DNA of 6,817 nt from an uncultured Mucispirillum sp. (GCA_910586745.1 CAJUJZ010000118.1:1-6817), one strand, 5' to 3'; shown: positions 1-6,797, counted from the stretch's first letter. Made by a program: numbers and translations. The notes: generated by a model from the sequence alone, not told the origin.

Positions 1-17
1 CCCCATATTTTTAATAA

Positions 18-3000
18 TTATATTTCTTTTCTAGTAATTGCTAAGTTTTTCTGAGCAACACTCATTAAAAGTTTAATACGGTTTAACTGGTTAACTTCAC
101 TTGCACCTGGATCATAATCTACAGCTGCAATATTTACATTGTCATAAGCAACCCTTAATGCTTTCATAACACCTTTACCTGTAACATGGTTTGGAAGGCA
201 TGCAAATGGCTGAACACAAAGAATATTACCAACGCCACCTTCTATTAACTCTACCATTTCAGCAGTTAAAAGCCAGCCTTCACCAGACTGATTACCAAGA
301 GAAACTATTTTTTCAGCTAAATGTGCAAGTTCAAAAATATCAGGCATAGCATCAAAATGTTTACTTTTTCTTAATGCTTTACGCATAATATTTCTTTTTC
401 TTTCAATCATCCATATAATATATCTTGCAACATATTTACGGATTTTAGAGCCTGCCATATATTTGCTTCTATATATGTCATCATAAGCACTGTAAAGAAC
501 AAAGTCCATAAAGTCAGGCACAACAGCTTCGCCACCTTCCCTTTCTATAACTTCTACAGCTTTATTATTTGCATCAGGGTGAAATTTAATTAATATTTCA
601 CCTACAATACCAACTCTAGGTTTACGAGTTTCATTCATTGGTATATTATCAAATTCTTCCACAATATCATTAACATCTTTTTTAAACTGATGCCAGTTAT
701 AGTTAAATACATTTCTTGCACATAAATCTGACCATTTATGATATAATGCTTCAGTTTCGCCCTTTATCTTTTCATAAGGACGGCATCGGTATAACATTCT
801 CATAAGTAAATCGCCATATAATATAGCCATAACTAAACGCCTTACCATTGGCATAGTTACTTTAAAACCTTCATGAGTTTCCATACCATGCAGGTTAAAA
901 GAAAGTACAGGTATATGACTTAAACCAGCTCTGTTTAATGCATTTTTAAGCCAGCCTATATAGTTTGTAGCACGGCAGCCACCTGCAGTTTGAGAAATAA
1001 GTAATGCAACCCTTTCAGTATCACATTCTGGCGACATTACATAATTTAATAACTGACCTACTGCCACAATAGCAGGAAAACATGCGTCATTATTAATATG
1101 TTTTAAACCGCATTCTATATCGTTCCTATCAGTTGTTTCTAATACTTTTACTTTATAACCTTCAGCAGTTAAAGCTTCTTTCATTAAATGCATATGAATA
1201 GGAGAAAGCTGCGGAATAATAATAGTATGAGTATCTTTCATTTCTTTTGTAAATTCTGCACCTTTTTTAGCAGGTGTAAAACTTCTACTGATACCACGCT
1301 TTTTCCTATCTTGAATAGCTGCCATAAGTGAGCGTATACGAATACGAACAGCACCTAAGTTACTGCCTTCATCTATTTTTATAACTGTATAAAGTTTGTC
1401 ATGTCTATTTAAAATATCATAAACCTGCTCAGTAGTAACAGCATCAAGACCACAGCCAAAAGAGTTAAGCTGAATTAATTCAATATTATCATGCTGTGAA
1501 ACAAAACTAGCAGCTTTATATAACCTTGAATGATATGTCCACTGGTCAACAGCATTCATTGGTCTTTCAACTGTTGCAAGGTGAGCAATAGAATCTTCAG
1601 TTAATACTGCAAGTCCATTAGATGTAATAAGCTCAGGAATACCATGGTTTATTTCAGTGTCAATATGGTATGGTCTGCCTGATAAAACAACGCCTTGAAT
1701 ACCATATTTTTCTATATATGCAAGAGTTTCTTCTCCTTTTTCGCGAATATCCTTTTTAAAGTTTTTCATTTCTGCATCTGCTTTTCTTGCAGCAATGCGC
1801 ACTTCCTGTTCTGGAATATTAAATTGTTTAAACATTTGAACAAGAGAGTTTTCTAAGTATTTATAATCATTTAATGGTAAAAATGGTCCAATAAAATCAA
1901 CTTTTTCATGAGCTATTGCATCAACATTTAATCTGATAACTTCAGGATAACTGCATACTACAGGACAGTTATAGTTATTATCTGCACCTTCTTCATGCAC
2001 TTCTTTTTGAATACATGGGTAAAATATGCGTTTAATACCTTTGCTGATTAAATTCATTATGTGACCATGCACTATTTTTGCAGGATAACATACTGTTTGA
2101 GATGGAATAGTTTCAAGACCGGTATTAAATAATTCTTTTGATGATTTATCAGATATTTCTACTCTGAAACCAAGACTTGTAAATAATGTAAACCAAAATG
2201 GATAATTTTCATAAATATTTAATACTCTTGGAATACCAACAACACCACGAGGTGCATTTTCTTTATTTAATGGAATATAGTATTCAAAAAGACGCATATT
2301 TTTATAAGCATAAAGGTTAGGAAGTTTATTTGCATCTTCTACTTCCTGAACACCTTTTTCACATCTGTTACCAGTAATATAGCGTTTTTTATTACCACCA
2401 AACTTATTAACTGTTAATAAGCAGTGGTTAGAGCAGCGTTTACATCTAACATTAACTGATTCCATTTGGAAACTGTCAATATCTTCGGCTTTAATAATAG
2501 TGGAATGTTTGCCTTTTTCACTTCTTTCTTTTGCAATTAATGCTGAACCAAAAGCACCCATATGTCCAGAAATAGCAAACCTTGTTACTTTACTGCCAAC
2601 AGAAAGTTCAAAAGCTCTTAATACTGCATCATTAAAGAATGCTCCACCCTGCACAACTACATGTTCACCCAAATCTTCAACACTGCTCATTTTAATAACT
2701 TTATATAATGCATTACGCACAACAGAGTATGAAAGACCTGCAGAAATATCACTTACAGATGCACCTTCTTTTTGTGCCTGTTTAACTTTTGAGTTCATAA
2801 ATACTGTGCATCTTGAGCCTAAATCAACAGGATATTCTGCTTTAAGTGCAGCTGAAGCAAAATCTTGAACTGTAGACTGCACAGATTTTGCAAAGTTTTC
2901 AATAAATGAGCCGCAGCCAGAAGAACATGCTTCATTTAATACAATTTTATCTATTGCACCATTACGCACATACATACATTTCATATCCTGACCGCCAATA

Positions 3001-4268
3001 TCTAAAATAAACGATACATTAGGCACAAAATATCTTGCTGCAGTAAAGTGAGCAACAGTTTCAACTTCCCCTTCATCAACACCAAGAGCAGCTTTAATTA
3101 AGCCTTCGCCATATCCTGTAATACATGAATTAGCAATATACGCTCTTTCTGGCAGTGCTGCATATATTTTTTCTAATACAAGTAAAACAGATTTTACAGG
3201 GTTACCAAGGTTTGATGAGTATGATTCAAATAATAAATTATCTTCTTTATCTACTAATATTGCTTTTGTAGTAGTAGAGCCAACATCTAATCCAAGATAA
3301 AGCTCCCCTTCTGCAAAAGATAAATCTTTTTTATTTAAAACACCTTCTTTAGAGTGGCGTTCTTTAAATTCTTTATAATCTTTTTCTGATTCAAAAAGAC
3401 GGGGCAGCTGCTCAATCTCACTATCTACTTTAGTATTTTGCAGTGTTTCTACTTTATCAATAATAGATTTAAAAGAAACTTCCTCACTTTTTTTAGAAAC
3501 AAGTGCTGCACCCATAGCAACAAAAAGCTGTGGATGTTCTGGGAAAATAACTTCATTTGGAGTTAAAGATAATGTTTCAATAAACCTTTTACGAAGTTCT
3601 GATAAAAAAAATAACGGACCGCCTAAAAATGCAACATTGCCAGAGATTGTTCTACCGCATGCAAGTCCGCCTATAGTCTGGTCAACAACAGCCTGAAAAA
3701 TAGAAACTGCAATATCTTCTTTTGCTGCCCCTTCATTTAATAATGGAAGTACATCTGTTTTAGCAAATACACCACATCGTGCAGCAATAGGATAAATAGT
3801 TTTATAGTTTTTTGCCATTTCATTAAGACCTGCTGCATCAGTTTGAAGAACAACAGCCATTTGGTCAATAAATGCCCCAGTGCCGCCAGCACATGTTTCA
3901 TTCATTCTCTGGTCTATGCCGTTATCAAAAAAAGTAAGCTTAGCATCTTCACCACCAAGCTCAATTGCCACATTTGTTTCTGGAATTTTAGTTTTAATAC
4001 ATTCTGTAGATGCAATAACTTCTTGTATAAAATCAACACCAAGCCATTGAGATACAGATATACCGCCAGAACCTGTAACATTAATTGTTATATATACATC
4101 TGGAAATTCTGCATAAGCTTCTTTTATTAATACAGTTAATGTGTTACGCATATCAGATAAATGTCTTCTATACTGATGATAAAGCATAGTATCATGTTCA
4201 TCAGTAATTACGATTTTGATTGTAGTAGAACCAATATCAAGCCCCATATGATAAATTTTCTTATTCAT
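18..4268 (-). CDS. Giant CoA-activase fusion: tandem HgdC/BadF-type ATPase domains + DUF2229 + HgdB-like region
   Basis: The protein has 1416 residues. Seen: ATPase domain 1 (about 7-258) has GLDIGSTT at 9-16, ELGGEDAK at 103-110, NETCAGGTGAF at 123-133 and ARCGVFAKTD at 163-172. ATPase domain 2 (about 323-580) has GLDVGSTTTK at 326-335, DIGGQDMK at 423-430, NEACSSGCGSF at 445-455 and SRCTVFMNSK at 485-494. A four-cysteine segment follows (C609, C612, C616, C636), then a DUF2229-like region (about 672-890) and an HgdB-like part with C938, C1053, C1063, C1098, C1351 and C1357. Known: such activases use ATP hydrolysis to push an electron from a [4Fe-4S] cluster into a 2-hydroxyacyl-CoA dehydratase or a double-cubane protein, in the anaerobic cytosol. 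Inferred: donor and acceptor modules are fused here; the substrate is unknown. The start at 4268 was chosen because AGGTG precedes it; the frame extends upstream to 4319 but only as Phe/Tyr-rich leader. The gene has its own promoter and no dehydratase genes beside it. Confidence 0.92.
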   Translation of the reverse strand: MNKKIYHMGLDIGSTTIKIVITDEHDTMLYHQYRRHLSDMRNTLTVLIKEAYAEFPDVYITINVTGSGGISVSQWLGVDFIQEVIASTECIKTKIPETNVAIELGGEDAKLTFFDNGIDQRMNETCAGGTGAFIDQMAVVLQTDAAGLNEMAKNYKTIYPIAARCGVFAKTDVLPLLNEGAAKEDIAVSIFQAVVDQTIGGLACGRTISGNVAFLGGPLFFLSELRKRFIETLSLTPNEVIFPEHPQLFVAMGAALVSKKSEEVSFKSIIDKVETLQNTKVDSEIEQLPRLFESEKDYKEFKERHSKEGVLNKKDLSFAEGELYLGLDVGSTTTKAILVDKEDNLLFESYSSNLGNPVKSVLLVLEKIYAALPERAYIANSCITGYGEGLIKAALGVDEGEVETVAHFTAARYFVPNVSFILDIGGQDMKCMYVRNGAIDKIVLNEACSSGCGSFIENFAKSVQSTVQDFASAALKAEYPVDLGSRCTVFMNSKVKQAQKEGASVSDISAGLSYSVVRNALYKVIKMSSVEDLGEHVVVQGGAFFNDAVLRAFELSVGSKVTRFAISGHMGAFGSALIAKERSEKGKHSTIIKAEDIDSFQMESVNVRCKRCSNHCLLTVNKFGGNKKRYITGNRCEKGVQEVEDANKLPNLYAYKNMRLFEYYIPLNKENAPRGVVGIPRVLNIYENYPFWFTLFTSLGFRVEISDKSSKELFNTGLETIPSQTVCYPAKIVHGHIMNLISKGIKRIFYPCIQKEVHEEGADNNYNCPVVCSYPEVIRLNVDAIAHEKVDFIGPFLPLNDYKYLENSLVQMFKQFNIPEQEVRIAARKADAEMKNFKKDIREKGEETLAYIEKYGIQGVVLSGRPYHIDTEINHGIPELITSNGLAVLTEDSIAHLATVERPMNAVDQWTYHSRLYKAASFVSQHDNIELIQLNSFGCGLDAVTTEQVYDILNRHDKLYTVIKIDEGSNLGAVRIRIRSLMAAIQDRKKRGISRSFTPAKKGAEFTKEMKDTHTIIIPQLSPIHMHLMKEALTAEGYKVKVLETTDRNDIECGLKHINNDACFPAIVAVGQLLNYVMSPECDTERVALLISQTAGGCRATNYIGWLKNALNRAGLSHIPVLSFNLHGMETHEGFKVTMPMVRRLVMAILYGDLLMRMLYRCRPYEKIKGETEALYHKWSDLCARNVFNYNWHQFKKDVNDIVEEFDNIPMNETRKPRVGIVGEILIKFHPDANNKAVEVIEREGGEAVVPDFMDFVLYSAYDDIYRSKYMAGSKIRKYVARYIIWMIERKRNIMRKALRKSKHFDAMPDIFELAHLAEKIVSLGNQSGEGWLLTAEMVELIEGGVGNILCVQPFACLPNHVTGKGVMKALRVAYDNVNIAAVDYDPGASEVNQLNRIKLLMSVAQKNLAITRKEI

Positions 4269-4272
4269 ATTA

Positions 4273-4277
4273 CACCT
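4273..4277 (-). promoter_or_regulatory. Ribosome binding site that fixes the activase start
   Basis: Read on the minus strand, AGGTG lies four bases before the ATG at 4268 (six bases counted from AGG). Neither alternative start is supported. The upstream ATG at 4319 would add a 17-residue run of Phe, Tyr and Leu translated from A/T-only DNA. The next ATG at 4247, just before GLDIGSTT, has no purine-rich site in front of it. Confidence 0.6.
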
Positions 4278-4332
4278 AATAAAAAAAAATAAAAAATAAT
4301 AAAAATATAAAAATACCAAAAAAGTATTATTT

Positions 4333-4361
4333 AAAATATATGATTTTTAATATATTGTCAA
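4333..4361 (-). promoter_or_regulatory. Probable sigma70-type promoter of the activase gene
   Basis: On the minus strand a perfect TTGACA occupies 4361-4356. TATATT (five of six to consensus) at 4340-4335 leaves a 15-base spacer, and TATTTT at 4338-4333 leaves 17. The leader to the ATG would be about 55-60 bases and is almost pure A/T, including nine consecutive T residues (4289-4281). The -35 is strong; the choice of -10 is open because the DNA is so AT-rich. Confidence 0.5.
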
Positions 4362-4400
4362 ACAAAAATAATAGACATATTTTGTTATTCTGTATATATA

Positions 4401-4429
4401 AAAATACCTTGTAAAACACAAGGTATTTT
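4401..4429 (-). terminator. Intrinsic terminator after the beta-propeller gene
   Basis: AAAATACCTTGT (4401-4412) and ACAAGGTATTTT (4418-4429) form a perfect 12-bp stem with a five-base loop. Read on the minus strand, the hairpin ends in TTTTT followed by ATATATA. It lies 46 bases past the stop codon of the gene at 4475-5722 and upstream of the activase promoter, so it separates the two transcripts. The stem holds four G-C pairs in its loop-proximal half. Read on the plus strand it lacks a full T run after the stem, so termination should act mainly on minus-strand transcripts. Confidence 0.75.
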
Positions 4430-4474
4430 ATGGATTAAGGCTTGATATTATTAAAATTTATTAAACTATTACAT

Positions 4475-5722
4475 TTAACTTTTTCTATATGATTTTAAAT
4501 CAACTATACTTGCTGATGTATGTTTAACTGACCATTTATATACAACTACTTCTGCTGAATATTTTTGGTCAGGATTACCACCATAAAGCCTGTTTGTATA
4601 TGAAATCATAATTAATTTAGATTTATCTTTTGATAAATCAATACATTCATAAGGCTCAGCAGGTAAATCCTGTATATTTCTGCAAGTTAAATCAGTTAAA
4701 AATACACTTTTATCTGTTATTACTAACACTTTATTATCAGGCAGACTTTCAAAGCATAATGCCTGATATATAATTGGCGATGGATTATATACCCTTCGAT
4801 TATCACATTCCTCTTCATCTTTTAACACTGCATATTTCAGATTAGCTTCTTTATCAAAAATCATTAAACCGCCAATATCTGAAAAAGAACTTGCTATTGT
4901 TGCCCACACTCTGCCTGCAGCAATACCTGTGCTGAAAAAACCATACCTCTGAAAATGAGTGTAAACCTTCTCTGTTTTTTTATTGTATACAGCTATTGCA
5001 CCCTTTTCTTCTTCGCTGCAGTCAGTAGCAGCAGTAATAAGTAAGCCGTCATCAGAAACAGTAATACCAAGCCAGTCTATTAAATCATCTGTAAATTCAA
5101 AACTGCATACTAATTCTAAATCAGTATTATATATTTCCCAGAATTTACCTTTTATATTAACAGCATAACCATTGCTTATTATCCACTTATTTCCTTCTAA
5201 TACTGCTATTTCATTTAAATGGTGTAAGTTTGTATGTATTTCACAATCATCAATAGTTATAGAGCTGTTATTATCTTCTTCATCTACTGTATATAAATGA
5301 AGCCTGTTGTGGCGTATAATTAAAAATCTTACTTTATTATTTTTATTAAATATATGCAGAAAATCCATATCATGCATATAAGATTCTTTATGCATTGAGC
5401 CAATCCATTCAAACTCATCATCACTGGAACAGTAAAAATCAATAATTTCTTCATACTGGGAAAATTGTGAGATAAAAACAAGATAAAGCCTGCCGTCTAT
5501 ATAAATATAGTCAAGCAGCATATCTTCTTCAAACTCAAACTCCCATTTTTTAATCATTTCACCACCTAAACTCATATGATAAAATGTAAAAAAATTAAAT
5601 GTATTTTCAAGAATTATAAAAGAAATGCTGTCTACAAATTTTATTCTTTTTAAAACAGCCGAACAAGTGTCGGAAAAAGCTGAAAGATTATTCAGCTTAA
5701 ATGATGTTAACTTCTCAAACAA
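4475..5722 (-). CDS. Predicted cytosolic beta-propeller protein, function unknown
   Basis: The protein has 415 residues from a TTG start. I do not recognise a named family. Seen: repeated beta-strand-turn units of about 35-45 residues typical of propeller blades, for example around 26-65 (ending KKWEFEF), 69-110, 118-157, 166-212, 218-258 (SDDGLLI, then AIAVYNKKTEKVYTHF), 268-302, 326-345 and 357-400. It is acidic and has no signal peptide, membrane segment or catalytic motif I can name. Inferred: a seven- or eight-bladed scaffold or binding protein of the cytosol. Start choice: TTG at 5722 has GAGAG seven bases upstream, the frame is open without a stop to 5755, and residues 26-65 look like a genuine blade. 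The rival is ATG at 5557 (360 residues), with the better site AGGTGG four bases upstream; it would cut the first blade in half. A terminator follows at 4401-4429. Confidence 0.75.
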   Translation of the reverse strand: MFEKLTSFKLNNLSAFSDTCSAVLKRIKFVDSISFIILENTFNFFTFYHMSLGGEMIKKWEFEFEEDMLLDYIYIDGRLYLVFISQFSQYEEIIDFYCSSDDEFEWIGSMHKESYMHDMDFLHIFNKNNKVRFLIIRHNRLHLYTVDEEDNNSSITIDDCEIHTNLHHLNEIAVLEGNKWIISNGYAVNIKGKFWEIYNTDLELVCSFEFTDDLIDWLGITVSDDGLLITAATDCSEEEKGAIAVYNKKTEKVYTHFQRYGFFSTGIAAGRVWATIASSFSDIGGLMIFDKEANLKYAVLKDEEECDNRRVYNPSPIIYQALCFESLPDNKVLVITDKSVFLTDLTCRNIQDLPAEPYECIDLSKDKSKLIMISYTNRLYGGNPDQKYSAEVVVYKWSVKHTSASIVDLKSYRKS

Positions 5723-5755
5723 AACTTCACTCTCTATAAAATATTTTGGGGAAAA

Positions 5756-5784
5756 TTACTAGCATATTTTATATATTAAGTCAA
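5756..5784 (-). promoter_or_regulatory. Possible promoter of the beta-propeller gene
   Basis: On the minus strand TTGACT (5784-5779, five of six) is followed after 17 bases by TAGTAA (5761-5756, three of six). The -10 is weak but is preceded by TGC, an extended -10 arrangement. Transcription would begin near 5749, giving a leader of about 27 bases to the TTG start at 5722. That position favours the long form of the downstream protein. Confidence 0.4.
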
Positions 5785-5802
5785 GTATGATAAATATTAT
5801 AC
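5785..5802. repeat. Imperfect 18-bp palindrome next to the -35 element
   Basis: The pattern GTAT-n-ATA-nn-TAT-n-ATAC is symmetric except at the single n positions and the centre. It fills the gap between the stop codon of the 71-residue gene (5804) and the -35 hexamer at 5779-5784, where an activator or repressor could bind. It consists mostly of A and T, so chance symmetry is quite possible. Confidence 0.3.
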
Positions 5803-5803
5803 A

Positions 5804-6019
5804 TCAGCCTACTACATTAATAAGATGACCAACTCCTTTTGATACTTCTATATTTGCTCCAGCCATACTTGCCTGTTTAGTAGCTGTATCTGTGTTAGTA
5901 AGCTCTGTAATACCATGCTGGTGAGATATACCTTTTGATTTATTTGCAGCTGCAATAGAATATTCCATACCTAACATCTGCGATTTTTCAAAAGAAGGTA
6001 AACCAGAAACATAAGCCAT
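5804..6019 (-). CDS. Small orphan protein of 71 residues, function unknown
   Basis: I do not recognise this protein. Seen: 71 residues starting MAYVSGLPSF, with no Cys or Trp, a single Pro, no signal peptide and no membrane segment. The middle is rich in Ala, Ser, Thr, Asn and Gly (about 21-59). The C-terminus (EVSKGVGHLINVVG) is more hydrophobic. Three His residues lie at 33, 35 and 65. Translation signals are strong: AGGAG sits seven bases before the ATG, and a promoter-like TTGACA element lies just upstream, so the reading frame is very likely real. The Cys-free, Ala/Ser/Asn-rich composition resembles small self-assembling or secreted structural proteins, but this is inference from composition alone. 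It ends in TGA, 20 bases before the -35 of the next gene. No clear terminator separates the two. Confidence 0.75.
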   Translation of the reverse strand: MAYVSGLPSFEKSQMLGMEYSIAAANKSKGISHQHGITELTNTDTATKQASMAGANIEVSKGVGHLINVVG

Positions 6020-6026
6020 GATTACA

Positions 6027-6031
6027 CTCCT
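6027..6031 (-). promoter_or_regulatory. Strong ribosome binding site of the 71-residue gene
   Basis: On the minus strand AGGAG lies exactly seven bases before the ATG at 6019, the best Shine-Dalgarno match in the window. It is the main reason to accept this short reading frame as a gene. Confidence 0.8.
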
Positions 6032-6053
6032 GCTGGGTTATCCCCATAGATAT

Positions 6054-6082
6054 AATTTATGAAATAATTATTTATTTGTCAA
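6054..6082 (-). promoter_or_regulatory. Probable sigma70-type promoter of the 71-residue gene
   Basis: On the minus strand a perfect TTGACA (6082-6077) and TAAATT (6059-6054, four of six) are separated by the ideal 17 bases. Transcription would begin near 6047, about 28 bases before the ATG. The -35 lies in the loop of the inverted repeat at 6062-6097, so a protein binding that repeat would be expected to affect this promoter. Confidence 0.6.
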
Positions 6083-6097
6083 TATAAATAATTATTT
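6062..6097. repeat. Perfect 14-bp inverted repeat spanning a stop codon and a -35 element
   Basis: AAATAATTATTTAT (6062-6075) and its exact reverse complement (6084-6097) flank an eight-base centre, TTGTCAAT. The right arm covers the TAA stop of the membrane-anchored protein gene (6092-6094). The centre holds the minus-strand TTGACA. It could be an operator, or an A/T-only hairpin that weakly ends the upstream transcript. The stem has no G-C pair and no T run follows it, so an operator role seems at least as likely as termination. Confidence 0.65.
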
Positions 6098-6733
6098 ACT
6101 TGCATTATCCATTGTTTTATCAACTGTTTCTCTACCATAAGAGTTATTAATGGAATATAAAACAATATCTTTTGGTGATATATATGATGCTGGTGGTGTT
6201 ACTCCGCAGTATTCAATATTTAAATAATCATAAAACTCTTTTTCTGTAATATTGCCTGTATTTATCATAAGAGATGTCTGCACAATATTTGTATATATTT
6301 CCATATTAACAGCCTTCAGCACTGCTTCTGCTTGAGAAATATTTTTCTGACCATAAAGATTTTCTAAAAAAGAAACAAAATTCATACTAAAATCATCTAT
6401 GGCTTTTTTTGCTGGAGTAGAAACTGCATATTCCTGCATTTGAGTTTCCGTTAAATTATCATTTACCATTTCATTATTTATTTGAATAAAAAGAGCACCA
6501 AGTTTTTTTGCATCATTACATGCTATTTTTATAGTTCCCTTTTTAATATTTTCAAAAGTTTCATAACCAAGACTATTATCTGTTATTTGTACATTATTAT
6601 TACTTGATATAAAACTTTTATCAGAACGAAGGCTGCTTGTTATGATAACAGCCATAACTATCACACCTAAAAACAGCATAAAGCCAACTGATTTATATAA
6701 TATACCTGATTTTTTAGTTTTATTTTTTTTCAT
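6092..6733 (-). CDS. Membrane-anchored protein of unknown function
   Basis: The protein has 213 residues and I do not recognise a family. Seen: a short Lys-rich cytosolic N-terminus (MKKNKTKK), one hydrophobic helix at about 12-34, then a polar Asn/Ser-rich linker (about 35-57). The remaining part, about 58-213, looks mostly helical. Two Cys residues (72 and 176) lie in the non-cytoplasmic part and could form a disulfide. There is no lipobox and no clear signal-peptidase site, so a signal anchor with the bulk outside the cytoplasmic membrane is the best reading. The start is supported by GAGG seven bases before the ATG. A run of eight A residues directly follows the start codon. The gene stands alone, and its stop lies inside the inverted repeat in front of the next gene. 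Confidence 0.8.
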   Translation of the reverse strand: MKKNKTKKSGILYKSVGFMLFLGVIVMAVIITSSLRSDKSFISSNNNVQITDNSLGYETFENIKKGTIKIACNDAKKLGALFIQINNEMVNDNLTETQMQEYAVSTPAKKAIDDFSMNFVSFLENLYGQKNISQAEAVLKAVNMEIYTNIVQTSLMINTGNITEKEFYDYLNIEYCGVTPPASYISPKDIVLYSINNSYGRETVDKTMDNASK

Positions 6734-6770
6734 TATAAAGCCTCATTAATTTATTTAAAACACATATAAA

Positions 6771-6797
6771 AGTATATTACATTCTTTTTTATTTCAA
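6771..6797 (-). promoter_or_regulatory. Possible promoter of the membrane-anchored protein gene
   Basis: On the minus strand TTGAAA (6797-6792, four of six) and TATACT (6776-6771, five of six) are 15 bases apart, shorter than ideal. The start of transcription would be near 6764, about 30 bases before the ATG. The bases beyond it, to the window edge, show no gene. Confidence 0.35.

Noticed and set aside
1..17. Terminator or next gene downstream of the activase
   Set aside because: Only 17 A/T-rich bases are available and no hairpin or start can be judged from them.
2500..2868. Plus-strand open frame of 122 codons
   Set aside because: It lies wholly opposite the second ATPase domain of the activase, shows no family features and looks like an antisense shadow.
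3843..4130. Plus-strand open frame of 95 codons
   Set aside because: It is antisense to the first ATPase domain, with low-complexity Asn/Cys/Phe-rich translation and no good ribosome site.
4269..4319. N-terminal extension of the activase reading frame by 17 residues
   Set aside because: It is a Phe/Tyr/Leu run read from A/T homopolymer leader DNA with no ribosome site; the ATG at 4268 has AGGTG upstream and gives a normal family N-terminus.
4983..5168. Plus-strand open frame of 61 codons
   Set aside because: It is antisense to the propeller gene and has no support from motif or context.
5613..5618. Perfect minus-strand TATAAT upstream of the internal ATG at 5557
   Set aside because: No acceptable -35 lies 16-18 bases upstream, and the hexamer falls in what reads as coding sequence (codons for IIL). 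It matters only if the short form of the propeller protein is the true one.
5804..6019. Possible RebB-type (R-body, killing trait) or YjfB-type motility protein
   Set aside because: Length and Ala/Asn-rich composition are loosely similar, but I see none of the conserved blocks of either family, so no name was assigned.
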